A stretch of DNA of 64,000 nt from Salinarchaeum sp. Harcht-Bsk1 (GTDB lineage Archaea > Halobacteriota > Halobacteria > Halobacteriales > Salinarchaeaceae). The stretch is from assembly GCF_000403645.1 (NCBI RefSeq), contig NC_021313.1, positions 3,057,014-3,121,013 of the forward strand, read 5' to 3'. Numbering within the stretch: position 1 is the first letter of the stretch; every line of letters begins with the position of its first letter. The notes beneath the pieces were generated by a model. It did not search any database, was not told where the DNA came from, and saw only the letters and a list, made by a program, of their open reading frames with translations. The position numbers were made by a program, and so were the translations under genes. Positions 50,952-60,319 of the stretch are shown here, one piece after another.

Positions 50952-51995
50952 CTACAATCGCGGTGCCAGCGGGAGTTCGACGGTGAAGATCGTTCCACGC
51001 GGGTCACGGTCCTCGACGCGAACGTCGCCGCCGAACTGGTCGACGAGCAGGTCCACGAGATAGAGCCCGATGCCGCTTCCCTGGCTCCCGACGTCCTTCC
51101 AACCCTTGTCGAACAGGGACGATCGCAGTTGGTCTGGAATGCCGGGGCCGTCGTCGGCGATGGCGATTGCGACCGTTTCCTCGTGCTCGACTGCGGTGAC
51201 CTCGACCGACGGGGTGGCGCGATCGTTGTGCTGGACGGCGTTGTTCAACAGATTGCGAAAGACGGACTGCAACATCGCGTTTCCCGTCACCTCGACGTCG
51301 GGCACGTCGCCGACCGCGACCTCCGCGTCGGGGTAGGACTGCCGGCAGAGCGTCACTTCCCGTTCGAGCACTGGCTGCAACGCGGTGGCCGAGACGGGCA
51401 ACTCCTCGTCCGAGGTCAGCGTCTCGATGTAGTCCCTGGCGATCTTGGTGAGTTCCACGACGTGGTCGCCGGAGGTCAGGATCTTCTCGAGGTGCTCCCG
51501 GCCGGCTGGATCGAGGTGTTCGTCGAGCATCTCCGCCCAGCCTAGCATGATGGCCATGTCGTTGCGGATGTCGTGTCGGACGACCCGATTGAGTGCCTCG
51601 AGCTGGCGCTCCCGCCGCTTCTGCTCGGTGATGTCCGTCGACGCGCCGACGACCTTCACGACGCCCTGCTCCTCGATCGGGAACAGCCTGCCCTGGACCC
51701 ACCGCACCTCGTCGTCCGGTCGGACGACGCGGTGTTGCACTGTCATCTCCTCTAGCTCCGCATCCGGACTGTCGAGCAACTCGAGGAGCTGCTCCTGGTC
51801 GTCCTCGTGGATGTACTCGATCATGCGGAGGACGCTCGATTCCAGTTCTGCGGCCGGCACGCCCCAGATGTCCTCGATGCCAGCGCTGACGTACTCGAAT
51901 TCCGGCGGTTCGGAGATGATCCAGATCGCCACCCCCTCGAGGTGGTCCAGGAGCGTCCGGAAGTTTTCGTCCTCGCTCAGCGCCTCTGCGGGCAT
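50952..51995 (-). CDS. PAS-domain sensor histidine kinase
   Basis: A 347-residue soluble kinase. One PAS domain (about residues 15-130, ending VVGASTDITEQKRRERQLEA), the phospho-acceptor His in NRVVRHDIRNDM, then an HATPase domain with N-box FRNLLNNAVQHND and glycine boxes ADDGPGIP and GSGIGLYLV. No membrane helices or response regulator nearby, a common haloarchaeal arrangement. Signal and partner unknown. Confidence 0.92.
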   Translation of the reverse strand: MPAEALSEDENFRTLLDHLEGVAIWIISEPPEFEYVSAGIEDIWGVPAAELESSVLRMIEYIHEDDQEQLLELLDSPDAELEEMTVQHRVVRPDDEVRWVQGRLFPIEEQGVVKVVGASTDITEQKRRERQLEALNRVVRHDIRNDMAIMLGWAEMLDEHLDPAGREHLEKILTSGDHVVELTKIARDYIETLTSDEELPVSATALQPVLEREVTLCRQSYPDAEVAVGDVPDVEVTGNAMLQSVFRNLLNNAVQHNDRATPSVEVTAVEHEETVAIAIADDGPGIPDQLRSSLFDKGWKDVGSQGSGIGLYLVDLLVDQFGGDVRVEDRDPRGTIFTVELPLAPRL

Positions 51996-52101
51996 GCCGT
52001 AGGGAAGTCACTGCTCGCGGATAACTGGCATGGGTGATTCGAAGCTGACTGCGTCCCACGGAGGTCGGGGCTGTTGCTGTGCCTGCAATCGTGCTGAAGG
52101 T

Positions 52102-52109
52102 CTTTATCC
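52102..52109 (+). promoter_or_regulatory. TATA-like box of the first ABC operon
   Basis: CTTTATCC lies 22-29 nt before the GTG at 52131. Confidence 0.5.
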
Positions 52110-52130
52110 CGTCCCTACCACAGGTGATCC

Positions 52131-53045
52131 GTGACAGCCATTCGCGCCGAAACCGTGTCCAAGCGGTACGGTTCGGTCACGGCGCTCGATCGAGTCGATC
52201 TCACCGTCGAAGCGGGAGAGATATTCGGCTTCCTGGGGCAGAACGGCGCCGGGAAGTCGACGATGATCAATATCCTGCTCGACTTCGTCCGACCCACGCA
52301 GGGCCAGGTCGAAATCTTCGGCCACGATTGCCACCGAGAGAGCGTGTCTGCGCGACGCCGGATGGGCGTCTTGCCGGAGGGATACGACGTGTACGATCGA
52401 CTCACCGCTCGCCAGCACATTCGCTTCGCGATGGAGTCGAAAGATGCTGATGGAGACCCGATGGAACTTCTCGATCGCGTCGGAATTGCAGACGCTGCGG
52501 ACCGCCAGGCCGGCGGATTCTCGAAGGGGATGGCACAACGCCTGGTCCTGGGGATGGCGCTCGTCGGCGACCCGGACTTGCTGCTCCTCGACGAGCCAAC
52601 GAGCGGTCTCGACCCGAACGGCGCGGTCACACTCCGTGAGATCATCCGCGAGGAGAACGAGCGCGGCACGACTGTGTTCTTCTCCAGTCACATTCTCGAG
52701 CAAGTCGAAGCAGTCTGTGACAGGGTCGGCATTCTCCACGAGGGAGCACTCGTCGCGATCGACACTGTCGAGGGGCTCCGATCGTCGGCAGGCGGCGGCA
52801 CGAAGCTATCGATTACCGTCGCTGACCTCGATGTCGTGGACCTGGGCGTCGTCGAAGGGATCGAAGGCGTCGAATCTGCCTGGCTCGAGGCCGCCGAGGA
52901 CCGCGTCGACGTGACCTGTTCGAACGACGCGAAGATGGACGTCCTCGTGGCGCTAGACGACGTCGGAGTCGACGTCGTCAACTTCGAGACGGAGGAACCG
53001 TCGCTCGAGGATCTCTTCGTCGAGTACACTGGTGGACACGATTGA
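52131..53045 (+). CDS. ABC-2 type exporter, ATP-binding subunit
   Basis: A 304-residue ATPase from GTG 52131. Walker A GQNGAGKSTM (about 36-45), Q-loop region MGVLPEG, a signature-like GGFSKGMAQR (LSGGQ variant) and Walker B LLLLDEPTSGLDP. The last 80 residues are an extra domain seen in NosF/CcmA-like exporters. Followed with a 1-nt overlap (TGATG) by two related permeases. The substrate is unknown. Confidence 0.93.
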   Translation: MTAIRAETVSKRYGSVTALDRVDLTVEAGEIFGFLGQNGAGKSTMINILLDFVRPTQGQVEIFGHDCHRESVSARRRMGVLPEGYDVYDRLTARQHIRFAMESKDADGDPMELLDRVGIADAADRQAGGFSKGMAQRLVLGMALVGDPDLLLLDEPTSGLDPNGAVTLREIIREENERGTTVFFSSHILEQVEAVCDRVGILHEGALVAIDTVEGLRSSAGGGTKLSITVADLDVVDLGVVEGIEGVESAWLEAAEDRVDVTCSNDAKMDVLVALDDVGVDVVNFETEEPSLEDLFVEYTGGHD

Positions 53046-53863
53046 TGACCTGGCAGACGATCGCGAAGAAAGACGTTCGTGCGGTCGGTGACTCGCGACT
53101 GTTCCGCTACGTGCTCGGGTTCGTCGTCTTCGCCTACCTCGTCGGCGGGTACCTCGTGCCGACCGTGATCGATTCGCCGGCCACGGCCGATTTACCGAGG
53201 TACGTCTCGACAGCCGTGACCCTGCTCGTGCCCCTGACCGCTATACTCCTCGGATACAAGGCGATCGTCGACGAGCGAGCCTCGGGACGGCTCGTACTCC
53301 TGTTGAGTTTGCCGCATAGCCGCCGCGACGTCCTCGTTGGCACGTTCGTCGGCCGCGCTCTCGTGCTCGTCGGGACGCTGGTCGCGGGCGTCGCCGTCGC
53401 GACAGCGCTGGTCGCCTACCCCTTCGGATCGTTCCAGCCAGTGGACTTTCTGGTGTATCTCGGCGCGACGATCCTCCTCGGGTTGGCGTTTCTCAGTATC
53501 GCCCTGGCAATATCGGCGTTCACCGAATCGAGTTCGATCGCTACCGCCGTCGCCTTCGGGGTCTTCTTCCTCTTCGTCGTGGTCTGGTCGGAGCTGCGGA
53601 TCCTCTTCCGACTCGGCCTCGACTCTCTCGGGATGGGGAGTGACGAACTCCCGGCCTGGGCACTGTTCGTACACGGTCTCGAGCCGAGTGCTTGCTACGA
53701 ACGAGTCGTCGGTGGATTCGTCGAACACTCCACCACTGGGATGTACCTCCACCCCGACGCTCCATGGTATCTCGGCGAGGAGGTAGCGTTGGTCGCGCTC
53801 GTCGCGTGGGTGATTCTGCCCGTCACGATGGGGTACGTTCGTTTCCGGGGGTCCGACCTGTGA
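53045..53863 (+). CDS. ABC-2 type permease (NosY-like), first copy
   Basis: A 272-residue protein with six membrane helices. The N-terminal TIAKKDVRAVGDSR and the cytoplasmic ILLGYKAIVDERASGRLVLL are the NosY/ABC-2 marks. It is paralogous to the permease at 53976 (both start MTW and share GYKAIV-ER-SG). Together with the ATPase the pair should form a heterodimeric exporter. Confidence 0.9.
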   Translation: MTWQTIAKKDVRAVGDSRLFRYVLGFVVFAYLVGGYLVPTVIDSPATADLPRYVSTAVTLLVPLTAILLGYKAIVDERASGRLVLLLSLPHSRRDVLVGTFVGRALVLVGTLVAGVAVATALVAYPFGSFQPVDFLVYLGATILLGLAFLSIALAISAFTESSSIATAVAFGVFFLFVVVWSELRILFRLGLDSLGMGSDELPAWALFVHGLEPSACYERVVGGFVEHSTTGMYLHPDAPWYLGEEVALVALVAWVILPVTMGYVRFRGSDL

Positions 53864-53979
53864 AGGGTCTATCGTGGCTCATGGCCCCGTGTTCGAGCCC
53901 GGCAGCGCTCTGGCTCCGGAGTCCCAGCGAGTGCTCGCTGGGAGCCTCTCGCGAAGACCGACGGGGTGACGGTCCGTGA
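53860..53979 (+). CDS. 39-aa coupled micro-ORF between the two permeases
   Basis: GTG 53860 to TGA 53979, overlapping the first permease stop (GTGA) and the second permease start (GTGA). The peptide (MKGLSWLMAPCSSPAALW …) is not acidic and may have no role of its own; the frame would carry ribosomes through the hairpin at 53923 to the second permease. Confidence 0.45.
   Translation: MKGLSWLMAPCSSPAALWLRSPSECSLGASREDRRGDGP
53923..53942 (+). other. 9-bp hairpin inside the permease linker
   Basis: CCCAGCGAG and CTCGCTGGG form a perfect 9-bp stem with a TG loop. It may limit read-through or RNA decay, setting the ratio of the two permeases. Confidence 0.7.
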
Positions 53980-54794
53980 CCTGGATCGCGATCGCTCGGA
54001 AGGACGTCTTCGACGCCGCCCGATCGAAGAGCATCTGGATCCTGGCCGGCGTGTTCCTCGTCACGTTCGTTGGCGTTGCGTTTGCGATCCCCCGGCTCGG
54101 AGAGCCCGAATTCGAGGTGTTTCTCGAACTCAGTGCTAGTGTCGTCGTAGTACTCGTTCCGTTCGCGGGGATCGCCACGGGCTACAAAGCCATCGTCGGC
54201 GAACGGGAATCCGGGACCGTCGCACTCCTCCTGTCGCTGCCCCACGCCCGCCACGACGTGACGATCGGCAAAGTCGTCGGACGGAGTCTGGTCGTCGCCG
54301 GACCGATCGTGCTCGGTCTCGTCGCCGCTGCAGTGGTCGTGCTCGTCCGCTATCCGACCTTCGAACCGCTCCGGTACGCGCTCTTCGTGCTAGCAACGCT
54401 CGCTTACGGTGTCACCTTCCTCTCGATCGCGACCGGCCTCTCGATGACGACGAGGTCGTCGCGACGAGTGACAGGTGGCGCCTTCGGGGCGTACGTCCTC
54501 CTGGTCATGTTCTGGAATCAGGTCGTCGACCTCCTCGTCGTCGTCCTGTGGCGCTTCAGACCTCGCGCCCTCGCCGATCCACCCACGTGGGCGGAGTTTG
54601 CGACGTTCGCCAATCCGCGCGTCACGTACACCTACCTCGTCGGTGACGTACTCGGTGCCGGTGGCGGCCCACCTGCCACAGAGATCGGGACCGAGTGGTT
54701 CGTTTCCCCCGCTGGTGGGGTGATGGTGTTGCTCGCCTGGATCGTCGTTCCCCTGCTACTCGGGCACCGACGGTTCGTGCGCGCTGATCTGTGA
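53976..54794 (+). CDS. ABC-2 type permease (NosY-like), second copy
   Basis: A 272-residue paralogue of the preceding permease with six membrane helices (ILAGVFLVTFVGVAFAI, LSASVVVVLVPFAGIAT). The cytoplasmic signature is ATGYKAIVGERESGTVALL. Starts at GTG 53976 by overlap with the micro-ORF stop. Same exporter. Confidence 0.9.
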   Translation: MTWIAIARKDVFDAARSKSIWILAGVFLVTFVGVAFAIPRLGEPEFEVFLELSASVVVVLVPFAGIATGYKAIVGERESGTVALLLSLPHARHDVTIGKVVGRSLVVAGPIVLGLVAAAVVVLVRYPTFEPLRYALFVLATLAYGVTFLSIATGLSMTTRSSRRVTGGAFGAYVLLVMFWNQVVDLLVVVLWRFRPRALADPPTWAEFATFANPRVTYTYLVGDVLGAGGGPPATEIGTEWFVSPAGGVMVLLAWIVVPLLLGHRRFVRADL

Positions 54795-54950
54795 CGTCGC
54801 TGGGCGAGCGCGACCATCGGGGACGTCGTTACACGATGGATCTTCCCCGTCGAATGTGCAATCCCGTCGGCTTCGACGTTCCCGGGTGTAGCGACTACTG
54901 GATTCCTGCCGCGTCTTCGTCGGTGTCGTCGTTCGACGATCCTTCGGCGG

Positions 54951-55121
54951 CTACTCCAGCGAAGAAACGCCACCGAGCAGCGCAGGGACGACGAGCAACG
55001 ACGCTGTCAGCACGACGGAGTCCCCGACCGGGTCGTAGCCTGCGAGTCAGACGCCCGTAGCGACGATTAACACGGTGTCGTAGTGGACCAGGACTGCTAA
55101 CACGGCGAGGGTGATCAGCAT
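54951..55121 (-). pseudogene. Small membrane-protein gene with an in-frame TGA
   Basis: An ATG at 55121 begins a 56-codon frame (MLITLAVLAVLVHYDTVL … LTASLLVVPALLGGVSSL) with two membrane helices. Codon 25 is TGA, breaking it between the two helices (VATGV-stop-LAGYDP). TGG would restore it. An AATAAATG box sits at the start. It is most likely a recent pseudogene. Confidence 0.55.
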
Positions 55122-55211
55122 TTATTCGAGATCGCCGGGGACGGGGGTCAGGGACGTCAGCTGCTGGCTTGCGGCCCGGTACGAATACTGCTGGGGGTCA
55201 ATAGGGATCGA

Positions 55212-55219
55212 TTTTATGG
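55212..55219 (+). promoter_or_regulatory. TATA-like box of the two-PAS kinase
   Basis: TTTTATGG lies 33-40 nt before the ATG at 55252. A frame starting inside it is not favoured. Confidence 0.45.
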
Positions 55220-55251
55220 TGATTCCGAACATAGTTGGTAGGAACTTCATT

Positions 55252-56658
55252 ATGGAGCATGCCCTCGAGTCCGTCCTCCTCGAGTACTCGCAGGACAAGG
55301 TCATCGTGGTGGACGAGGACGGGCGGCTCCGCTACGCGAACGAGGCTGCCGAACGTATCCTCGGATACGATCCGGACGTGCTCGTCGGGACCAACGCGTT
55401 CGACCTCGTTCACCCCGCCGACCTCGAGGAAACCCGCGAGATATTCGACAGTGTCATCGAGGCCCCGGAGCCGACGACGGAGACGCACCGCTACCGCGTC
55501 CGCGCTGCGGACGATTCGATCGTCTGGCTCGAGAGCCGCTTTTCGAACGTCACCGACGACGCCATCGGCGGGTACGTCATTAGCTCGCGTGACGTCACCG
55601 AACAGATCGAGACCGAACGCGAACGCAAGGCTGCCGAGGATCGACTCACCGAGATCGCCGGAACCGTTGGCGACGTCCTGTGGATGTTCGACGACGACTG
55701 GACGGAACTGCTCTTCGTCAACCCTGCGTACGAGGACGTCTACGGGGCGCCGACTGAAACGGTGATGAACGATCCCTCGACGTTCCTGAAGGCGATCCAC
55801 CCCGAGGACCGGGATCGTGTTCGAGCGGCGATGGAACGGATGAGCGACGGTGAATCGGTCGAAATCGAGTACCGGGTCAACCGGGAGCGAGAGTACGATC
55901 GCTGGGTCTGGGTCCAGGGCGAGCCCATCCTGAAACACGGTGACGTCGTCAGGATCGTCGGCTTCGCTCGCGACGTGACGGATCGGCGCCGTCGGGAGCG
56001 CCAGCTAGCGGTCATGGACAATCTCCTGCGACACAATCTCCGCAACGACATGTCGGTGATCGTTGGTAACGCCGAGATGATATCGACGGAGGGTGACGAT
56101 ACCTCGGCCGAACGCGCGGAGATCATCCGCACGCAGGGCCGGGAACTCGTCGAAAGTGCGGAGAAGCAACGCGAGATCATCGAACTCCTCACGACCCCTG
56201 CCGTGCCCACGGCCCTCGACCTGGCGGAGACCGTAGCGGCTGGGACCGAACTCGTCGCGAAACGCCATCCGGGCGTGACGGTCGACGCCGACGTACCTGC
56301 GGGACTCGCAGTGGAGGCGCTCGGCGAGCTCCGGCTCGCCTTCGCCGAACTCGTCGAGAACGCCATCGAGCACGTCCCGAACGACGATCCCACGATCAGC
56401 GTGACGGCCGAGCGAACTGACGATGACGTCGTGGTCGTCGTCACGGACGAGTGCCCACCGATCCCGGAGGTCGAGTACCGCGTTCTCACGGGCGACTGGA
56501 TCATGGACGACGTCTATCACACCTCGGGCCTGGGCCTCTGGCTCGTCTACTGGGTCGTCGACCTCTCCGACGGCGAGATCGAGTTCTCCCAGTGTGACTC
56601 CGGCGGAAACACGATCCAGATCCAGCTTCCGACGGCCGCCCCCGAGTCGGTCGATTGA
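55252..56658 (+). CDS. Two-PAS histidine kinase with an altered ATP-binding box
   Basis: A 468-residue soluble kinase. PAS 1 (about residues 8-120), PAS 2/PAC (about 125-250, LWMFDDDWTELLFVNPAYED), the His in MDNLLRHNLRNDM, N-box FAELVENAIEHVP and G2-like TSGLGLWLVYW. The first glycine box reads DECPPIP in place of DxGxGIP, so ATP hydrolysis may be changed. The TTTTATGG box at 55212 lies 33-40 nt before the ATG. Confidence 0.88.
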   Translation: MEHALESVLLEYSQDKVIVVDEDGRLRYANEAAERILGYDPDVLVGTNAFDLVHPADLEETREIFDSVIEAPEPTTETHRYRVRAADDSIVWLESRFSNVTDDAIGGYVISSRDVTEQIETERERKAAEDRLTEIAGTVGDVLWMFDDDWTELLFVNPAYEDVYGAPTETVMNDPSTFLKAIHPEDRDRVRAAMERMSDGESVEIEYRVNREREYDRWVWVQGEPILKHGDVVRIVGFARDVTDRRRRERQLAVMDNLLRHNLRNDMSVIVGNAEMISTEGDDTSAERAEIIRTQGRELVESAEKQREIIELLTTPAVPTALDLAETVAAGTELVAKRHPGVTVDADVPAGLAVEALGELRLAFAELVENAIEHVPNDDPTISVTAERTDDDVVVVVTDECPPIPEVEYRVLTGDWIMDDVYHTSGLGLWLVYWVVDLSDGEIEFSQCDSGGNTIQIQLPTAAPESVD

Positions 56659-56785
56659 CTCCCTGGGTTGTCAAGTCGTGGGGTGGCATTCTGAGGGCAA
56701 CTGAGGCCCGATTCGACACCGCCTTTTCGGGTACCCTCCAGCGGAGGTCGTCAGTCTTAGTACCTCATCGGTACAGCCGGCACAC

Positions 56786-57205
56786 ATGGCCGCGGAACCG
56801 ACCTTGACGACGGTCGACCACGTTCACGAGGAGGGCTCCTTCCTGTTCACCGTCGCCGACGACTACGGCGTCACACAGGAGGTCATCCTCGTTCCCTGTG
56901 AGGACGGCGTGGAAGCCTGGCACAACCGCTGCACCCACGAGGACTTCAAACTCGACCGCGGGTTCGGCGTGATCTATCGCGAGGGGGAGATCGTCTGTGC
57001 GAAACACGGGTCGACGTTCGGCACGTGTTCGGGATTCTGCGACAACGGCGACGCGAAGGACACCACCCTTCCGAGCGTGGAGGTCGCGTGCGAGGACGGC
57101 GACGTCGTCCTGGTCGACGACGGGTACACGTTTCTGCACGAGGGCGCCGAGGACGATGACGACGGCGACGACGTGCCCGGGTCCACGTCAAACGTCGGCT
57201 TTTGA
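56786..57205 (+). CDS. Rieske-type [2Fe-2S] ferredoxin
   Basis: A 139-residue protein with one Rieske domain. Cluster ligands are Cys and His in CTHEDFKLD and Cys and His in CAKHGSTFGTCSG, with a loop of the right length between. The acidic C-terminal tail is a halophilic extension. It may pass electrons to an oxygenase; no such partner is adjacent. A CTTAGTAC box lies 24-31 nt upstream. Confidence 0.9.
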   Translation: MAAEPTLTTVDHVHEEGSFLFTVADDYGVTQEVILVPCEDGVEAWHNRCTHEDFKLDRGFGVIYREGEIVCAKHGSTFGTCSGFCDNGDAKDTTLPSVEVACEDGDVVLVDDGYTFLHEGAEDDDDGDDVPGSTSNVGF

Positions 57206-57400
57206 ATTAACCGACGCGTTGCGACGCCGGTACGTCGGAACGCGGGCCAGCTAGTGACGACCCCGAGTCGCCGGCGCAGGACCCACCCGATCGTACGGAC
57301 TTCGACCGGCGGCACTGGCCGGTGAGGATAGGTCGAGTAAAACCGGAAATTCGTTGCTAATAGTTTCAGATCGGCCGATTTCGGGTATTCTGCCACATCA

Positions 57401-57408
57401 TTTATTAT
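57401..57408 (+). promoter_or_regulatory. TATA box of the acyl-CoA synthetase gene
   Basis: TTTATTAT lies 25-32 nt before the ATG at 57433, an excellent leaderless promoter match. Confidence 0.6.
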
Positions 57409-57432
57409 CATTCGGTTGGCTGGACAACAGGT

Positions 57433-59412
57433 ATGGACCGGCTGGAGACCGAACGATCGGTGAGCGATCGCATCACGACGATGACGACCCTCCCGGTGAT
57501 GCTGGAGAACACCGCCGACGAGTATTCGGATCGCCAGGCGCAGGGCTACAAGGGTGGGATCTACGACCGCTCGCTCGCACCAACCGCCATCTCTGCGCCG
57601 CCGCCCGACGACTACGAGACCCTGACCTACGACGAGATGCGACAGGTCGTCCGGCGACTCGCTGCAGGCTTTCGATCACTCGGACTTGCACCGGACGATC
57701 GCGTCGGCATCTTCGCCGATACGCGCCTGGAGTGGGCCCAGTCCGACTTCGCAATTCTCGCTGCGGGCGGCGTCGTCACGACTGTCTACGAGAGTTCGTC
57801 GCCGGACCAGGTCCGCTACCTCCTCGACGATCCCGGTGCATCCGGCGTCGTCGTCGAGAACCAGCAGCTCCTGGAGCGAGTCCTCGAGGTCGAGGACGAC
57901 CTGGCCCTCGAGTGGATCGTATCGATGGACGAACTCGACGACCGGTACGACGAGCGAGACGACGTCTACGAACTCGTCGACGTGTTCGAGCGCTGTCGTG
58001 AGGCGTTCGACGAGGCCACCTACCAGTCCTGGCTCGACGAACGCGATCCTGACGACCTGGCGAGTCTCGTCTACACCTCGGGAACGACCGGGCAACCGAA
58101 GGGCGTCCGCCTTTCCCACCGGAACTTCCGGGCGAACGTGAACCAGGTCCACCGTCGGCAGGGCAAGCGATCGGACAAGCATTACTCGGTCCCGGTCATC
58201 GACCGGACGACGCGCACGGTTTCCTACCTCCCGCTTGCACACGTGTTCGAACGGCTCGCTGGGCACTTCGAAATCTTCGCCGTCGGGGGGACGGTCTGTT
58301 ACGCCGAGAGCCCGGACACGCTGCGGGACGACTTTGGCCTCTTCGAGCCGACGACTGCGACGAGCGTGCCCCGCGTCTACGAGAAGATGTACGACGCGAT
58401 CCGCGAGCAGGCCTCAGAGTCCGCGGCGAAGAAGCGGATTTTCGACTGGGCCACGGGCGTGGCCCGCGAGTATCACGAGGCCGATCGCCCGGGCCTCACC
58501 ACTCGTGGCCGCTACTGGCTCGCGGACAAACTCGTCTTCTCCGACGTCCGTGACGCGCTCGGCGGCAACGTCGAGATGCTGGTCAGCGGTGGTGGCACGC
58601 TCTCCGAGGAACTCTGCACGCTCTATCACGGGATGGGGCTGCCGATCCTGGAGGGGTACGGGCTGACGGAGGCAGCACCGGTCGTCACCTCCAACCCGGC
58701 CGAAGAGGTCAAGATCGGGACGATCGGCCCACCACTCGTCGACGTCGACGTGAAGATCGACACGTCCGTCGTGCTCGACGCGGAGGTGACCGACGTCTTC
58801 GGCGAGACCGGGGAGTTGCTCATCAAGGGCCCGAACGTCACAGACGGTTACTGGAACATGCCCGATGCGACGGAGCGAGCGTTCACCGACGACGGGTACC
58901 TTCGGACGGGCGACATTGTCACCAAGCGACCGGACGACTACCTCACCTTCCACGAGCGGAGCAAGCAGTTGCTCGTGCTCCGCACCGGGAAGAACGTCGC
59001 TCCCGCACCGATCGAGGACGCGTTCGTCGACAGTCAGATCGTCGAGCAGGCGATGGTCGTCGGCGACGATCGCAAGTACGTCGGTGCGTTGCTGGTACCG
59101 AACCTCGACGCGATTCGAAGTTGGGCAGAGAGCAACGGAGAAGACCTCCCCGCCGACGATCAGGCACTCTGCCAGCACGACGTCGCCAGGGAGCGCGTGC
59201 AGGAGGAGGTGGATCGGATCAACGAGGGGTTCGAACCACACGAGCAGATCGGCGACTTCCGGCTCGTTCCGACGGAGTTCACCGAGGAGAACGGCCTCAT
59301 GACGCCGACGCTGAAGAAGCGCCGGTCCACGATCCAGGAGCGGTTCGAGTCGCTGATCGAGGACATCTACGCGTCCGATACGACCGAAGCGAACGCACCG
59401 CGAACGGACTGA
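57433..59412 (+). CDS. Long-chain fatty-acid-CoA ligase (AMP-forming)
   Basis: A 659-residue ANL-superfamily enzyme that joins a fatty acid to CoA through an acyl-AMP. The ATP loop is YTSGTTGQPKG (about 214-224). The FAS-binding EGYGLTEAAPVVTSNP lies near residue 410, the hinge/ATP motif TGDIVTKRPDDYLTF near 493 and the C-terminal Lys region is LVLRTGKNVAPAPIE. Length is in the long-chain range. Haloarchaea can degrade fatty acids; the acyl-CoA dehydrogenase at 62848 may act after it. Confidence 0.93.
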   Translation: MDRLETERSVSDRITTMTTLPVMLENTADEYSDRQAQGYKGGIYDRSLAPTAISAPPPDDYETLTYDEMRQVVRRLAAGFRSLGLAPDDRVGIFADTRLEWAQSDFAILAAGGVVTTVYESSSPDQVRYLLDDPGASGVVVENQQLLERVLEVEDDLALEWIVSMDELDDRYDERDDVYELVDVFERCREAFDEATYQSWLDERDPDDLASLVYTSGTTGQPKGVRLSHRNFRANVNQVHRRQGKRSDKHYSVPVIDRTTRTVSYLPLAHVFERLAGHFEIFAVGGTVCYAESPDTLRDDFGLFEPTTATSVPRVYEKMYDAIREQASESAAKKRIFDWATGVAREYHEADRPGLTTRGRYWLADKLVFSDVRDALGGNVEMLVSGGGTLSEELCTLYHGMGLPILEGYGLTEAAPVVTSNPAEEVKIGTIGPPLVDVDVKIDTSVVLDAEVTDVFGETGELLIKGPNVTDGYWNMPDATERAFTDDGYLRTGDIVTKRPDDYLTFHERSKQLLVLRTGKNVAPAPIEDAFVDSQIVEQAMVVGDDRKYVGALLVPNLDAIRSWAESNGEDLPADDQALCQHDVARERVQEEVDRINEGFEPHEQIGDFRLVPTEFTEENGLMTPTLKKRRSTIQERFESLIEDIYASDTTEANAPRTD

Positions 59413-59584
59413 CGTCGCTCTGCGACGCTCCTCGGGTTCCTGTTCCGGCGGATTGCTCGGGCCACGGCTTCAGCACGACGAGCACTGTTATCCGTTTGAC
59501 GTGACTTTCCACAGTGGTTCCGTCACCGGTGGATGCTCCAGAGACGGAGGAACGCTTAGGTGACCGTCGACCGCACCTGTTCGC

Positions 59585-60253
59585 ATGACGCTTCTATCAG
59601 ACGACATCGCACGCTTCGTCCGCGCAACCGGTCCGGAGCCAGACGACGTGCTCGAGGAGATGGACGAGTACGCCGAGGAACACGGCTTTCCCCACGTCGG
59701 GTCGGCCCTGGGTGGGTGGCTCCAGTTCCTCGCCCGGATGGTCGACGCCGAGCACGTCTTCGAGTTCGGGTCCGGCTACGGCTACTCCGCGTACTGGTTC
59801 GCGCGAGCACTGCCCGACGACGGGCGGATCGTCTGCACCGAGATCGACGAGGACGAGATCGAGATGGGCCGGGAGTACCTCGCTCGCGGCGGCTTTGGAG
59901 ACGTCGTTTCCTACGAGCACGGCGACGCCGTCGAGATCGTCGATCGCTACGACGGGCCCTTCGACGTCGTCCTCATCGACCACCAGAAGCACCGCTACGC
60001 CGAGGCGTTCGAGGCCGTCCGCGACAAGGTGGCTCCAGGCGGCATCGTCGTCGCCGACAACGTCATGACGGGCGGCACGATCGACTTCGACGCGCTGCTC
60101 GAGGCGTGGCACGGCGAGGAGCCGCTGGCGAGCGACGACGAGATGACGCGGGGCATCGACGAGTACCTGCACACCGTCCGCGACGATCCCGCCTTCGAGA
60201 CCACGGTCCTGCCGCTCGGCGAGGGGCTCTCGGTGAGTCACCGCGAGCAGTAA
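59585..60253 (+). CDS. SAM-dependent O-methyltransferase (class I, COMT-like)
   Basis: A 222-residue enzyme. The SAM loop is VFEFGSGYGYSAYWFARALP (about 58-77), followed by the acidic ribose contact in VCTEIDEDEI. The metal-binding residues of catechol-type OMTs are in VVLIDHQKHRYAE and VADNVMTGG. It probably methylates a catechol-like or phenolic hydroxyl. Substrate unknown. Confidence 0.88.
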   Translation: MTLLSDDIARFVRATGPEPDDVLEEMDEYAEEHGFPHVGSALGGWLQFLARMVDAEHVFEFGSGYGYSAYWFARALPDDGRIVCTEIDEDEIEMGREYLARGGFGDVVSYEHGDAVEIVDRYDGPFDVVLIDHQKHRYAEAFEAVRDKVAPGGIVVADNVMTGGTIDFDALLEAWHGEEPLASDDEMTRGIDEYLHTVRDDPAFETTVLPLGEGLSVSHREQ

Positions 60254-60319
60254 TCCCAATCCTCGCCTCGCTCGATCCGCGAGTAACTACACAGGGTCGA
60301 TCCGGTCGGTCTGCCGCTC

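Noticed and set aside
54791-55060. 89-codon plus-strand frame after the second permease
   Set aside because: Basic, Ser/Arg-rich translation and overlap with the minus-strand membrane pseudogene speak against it.
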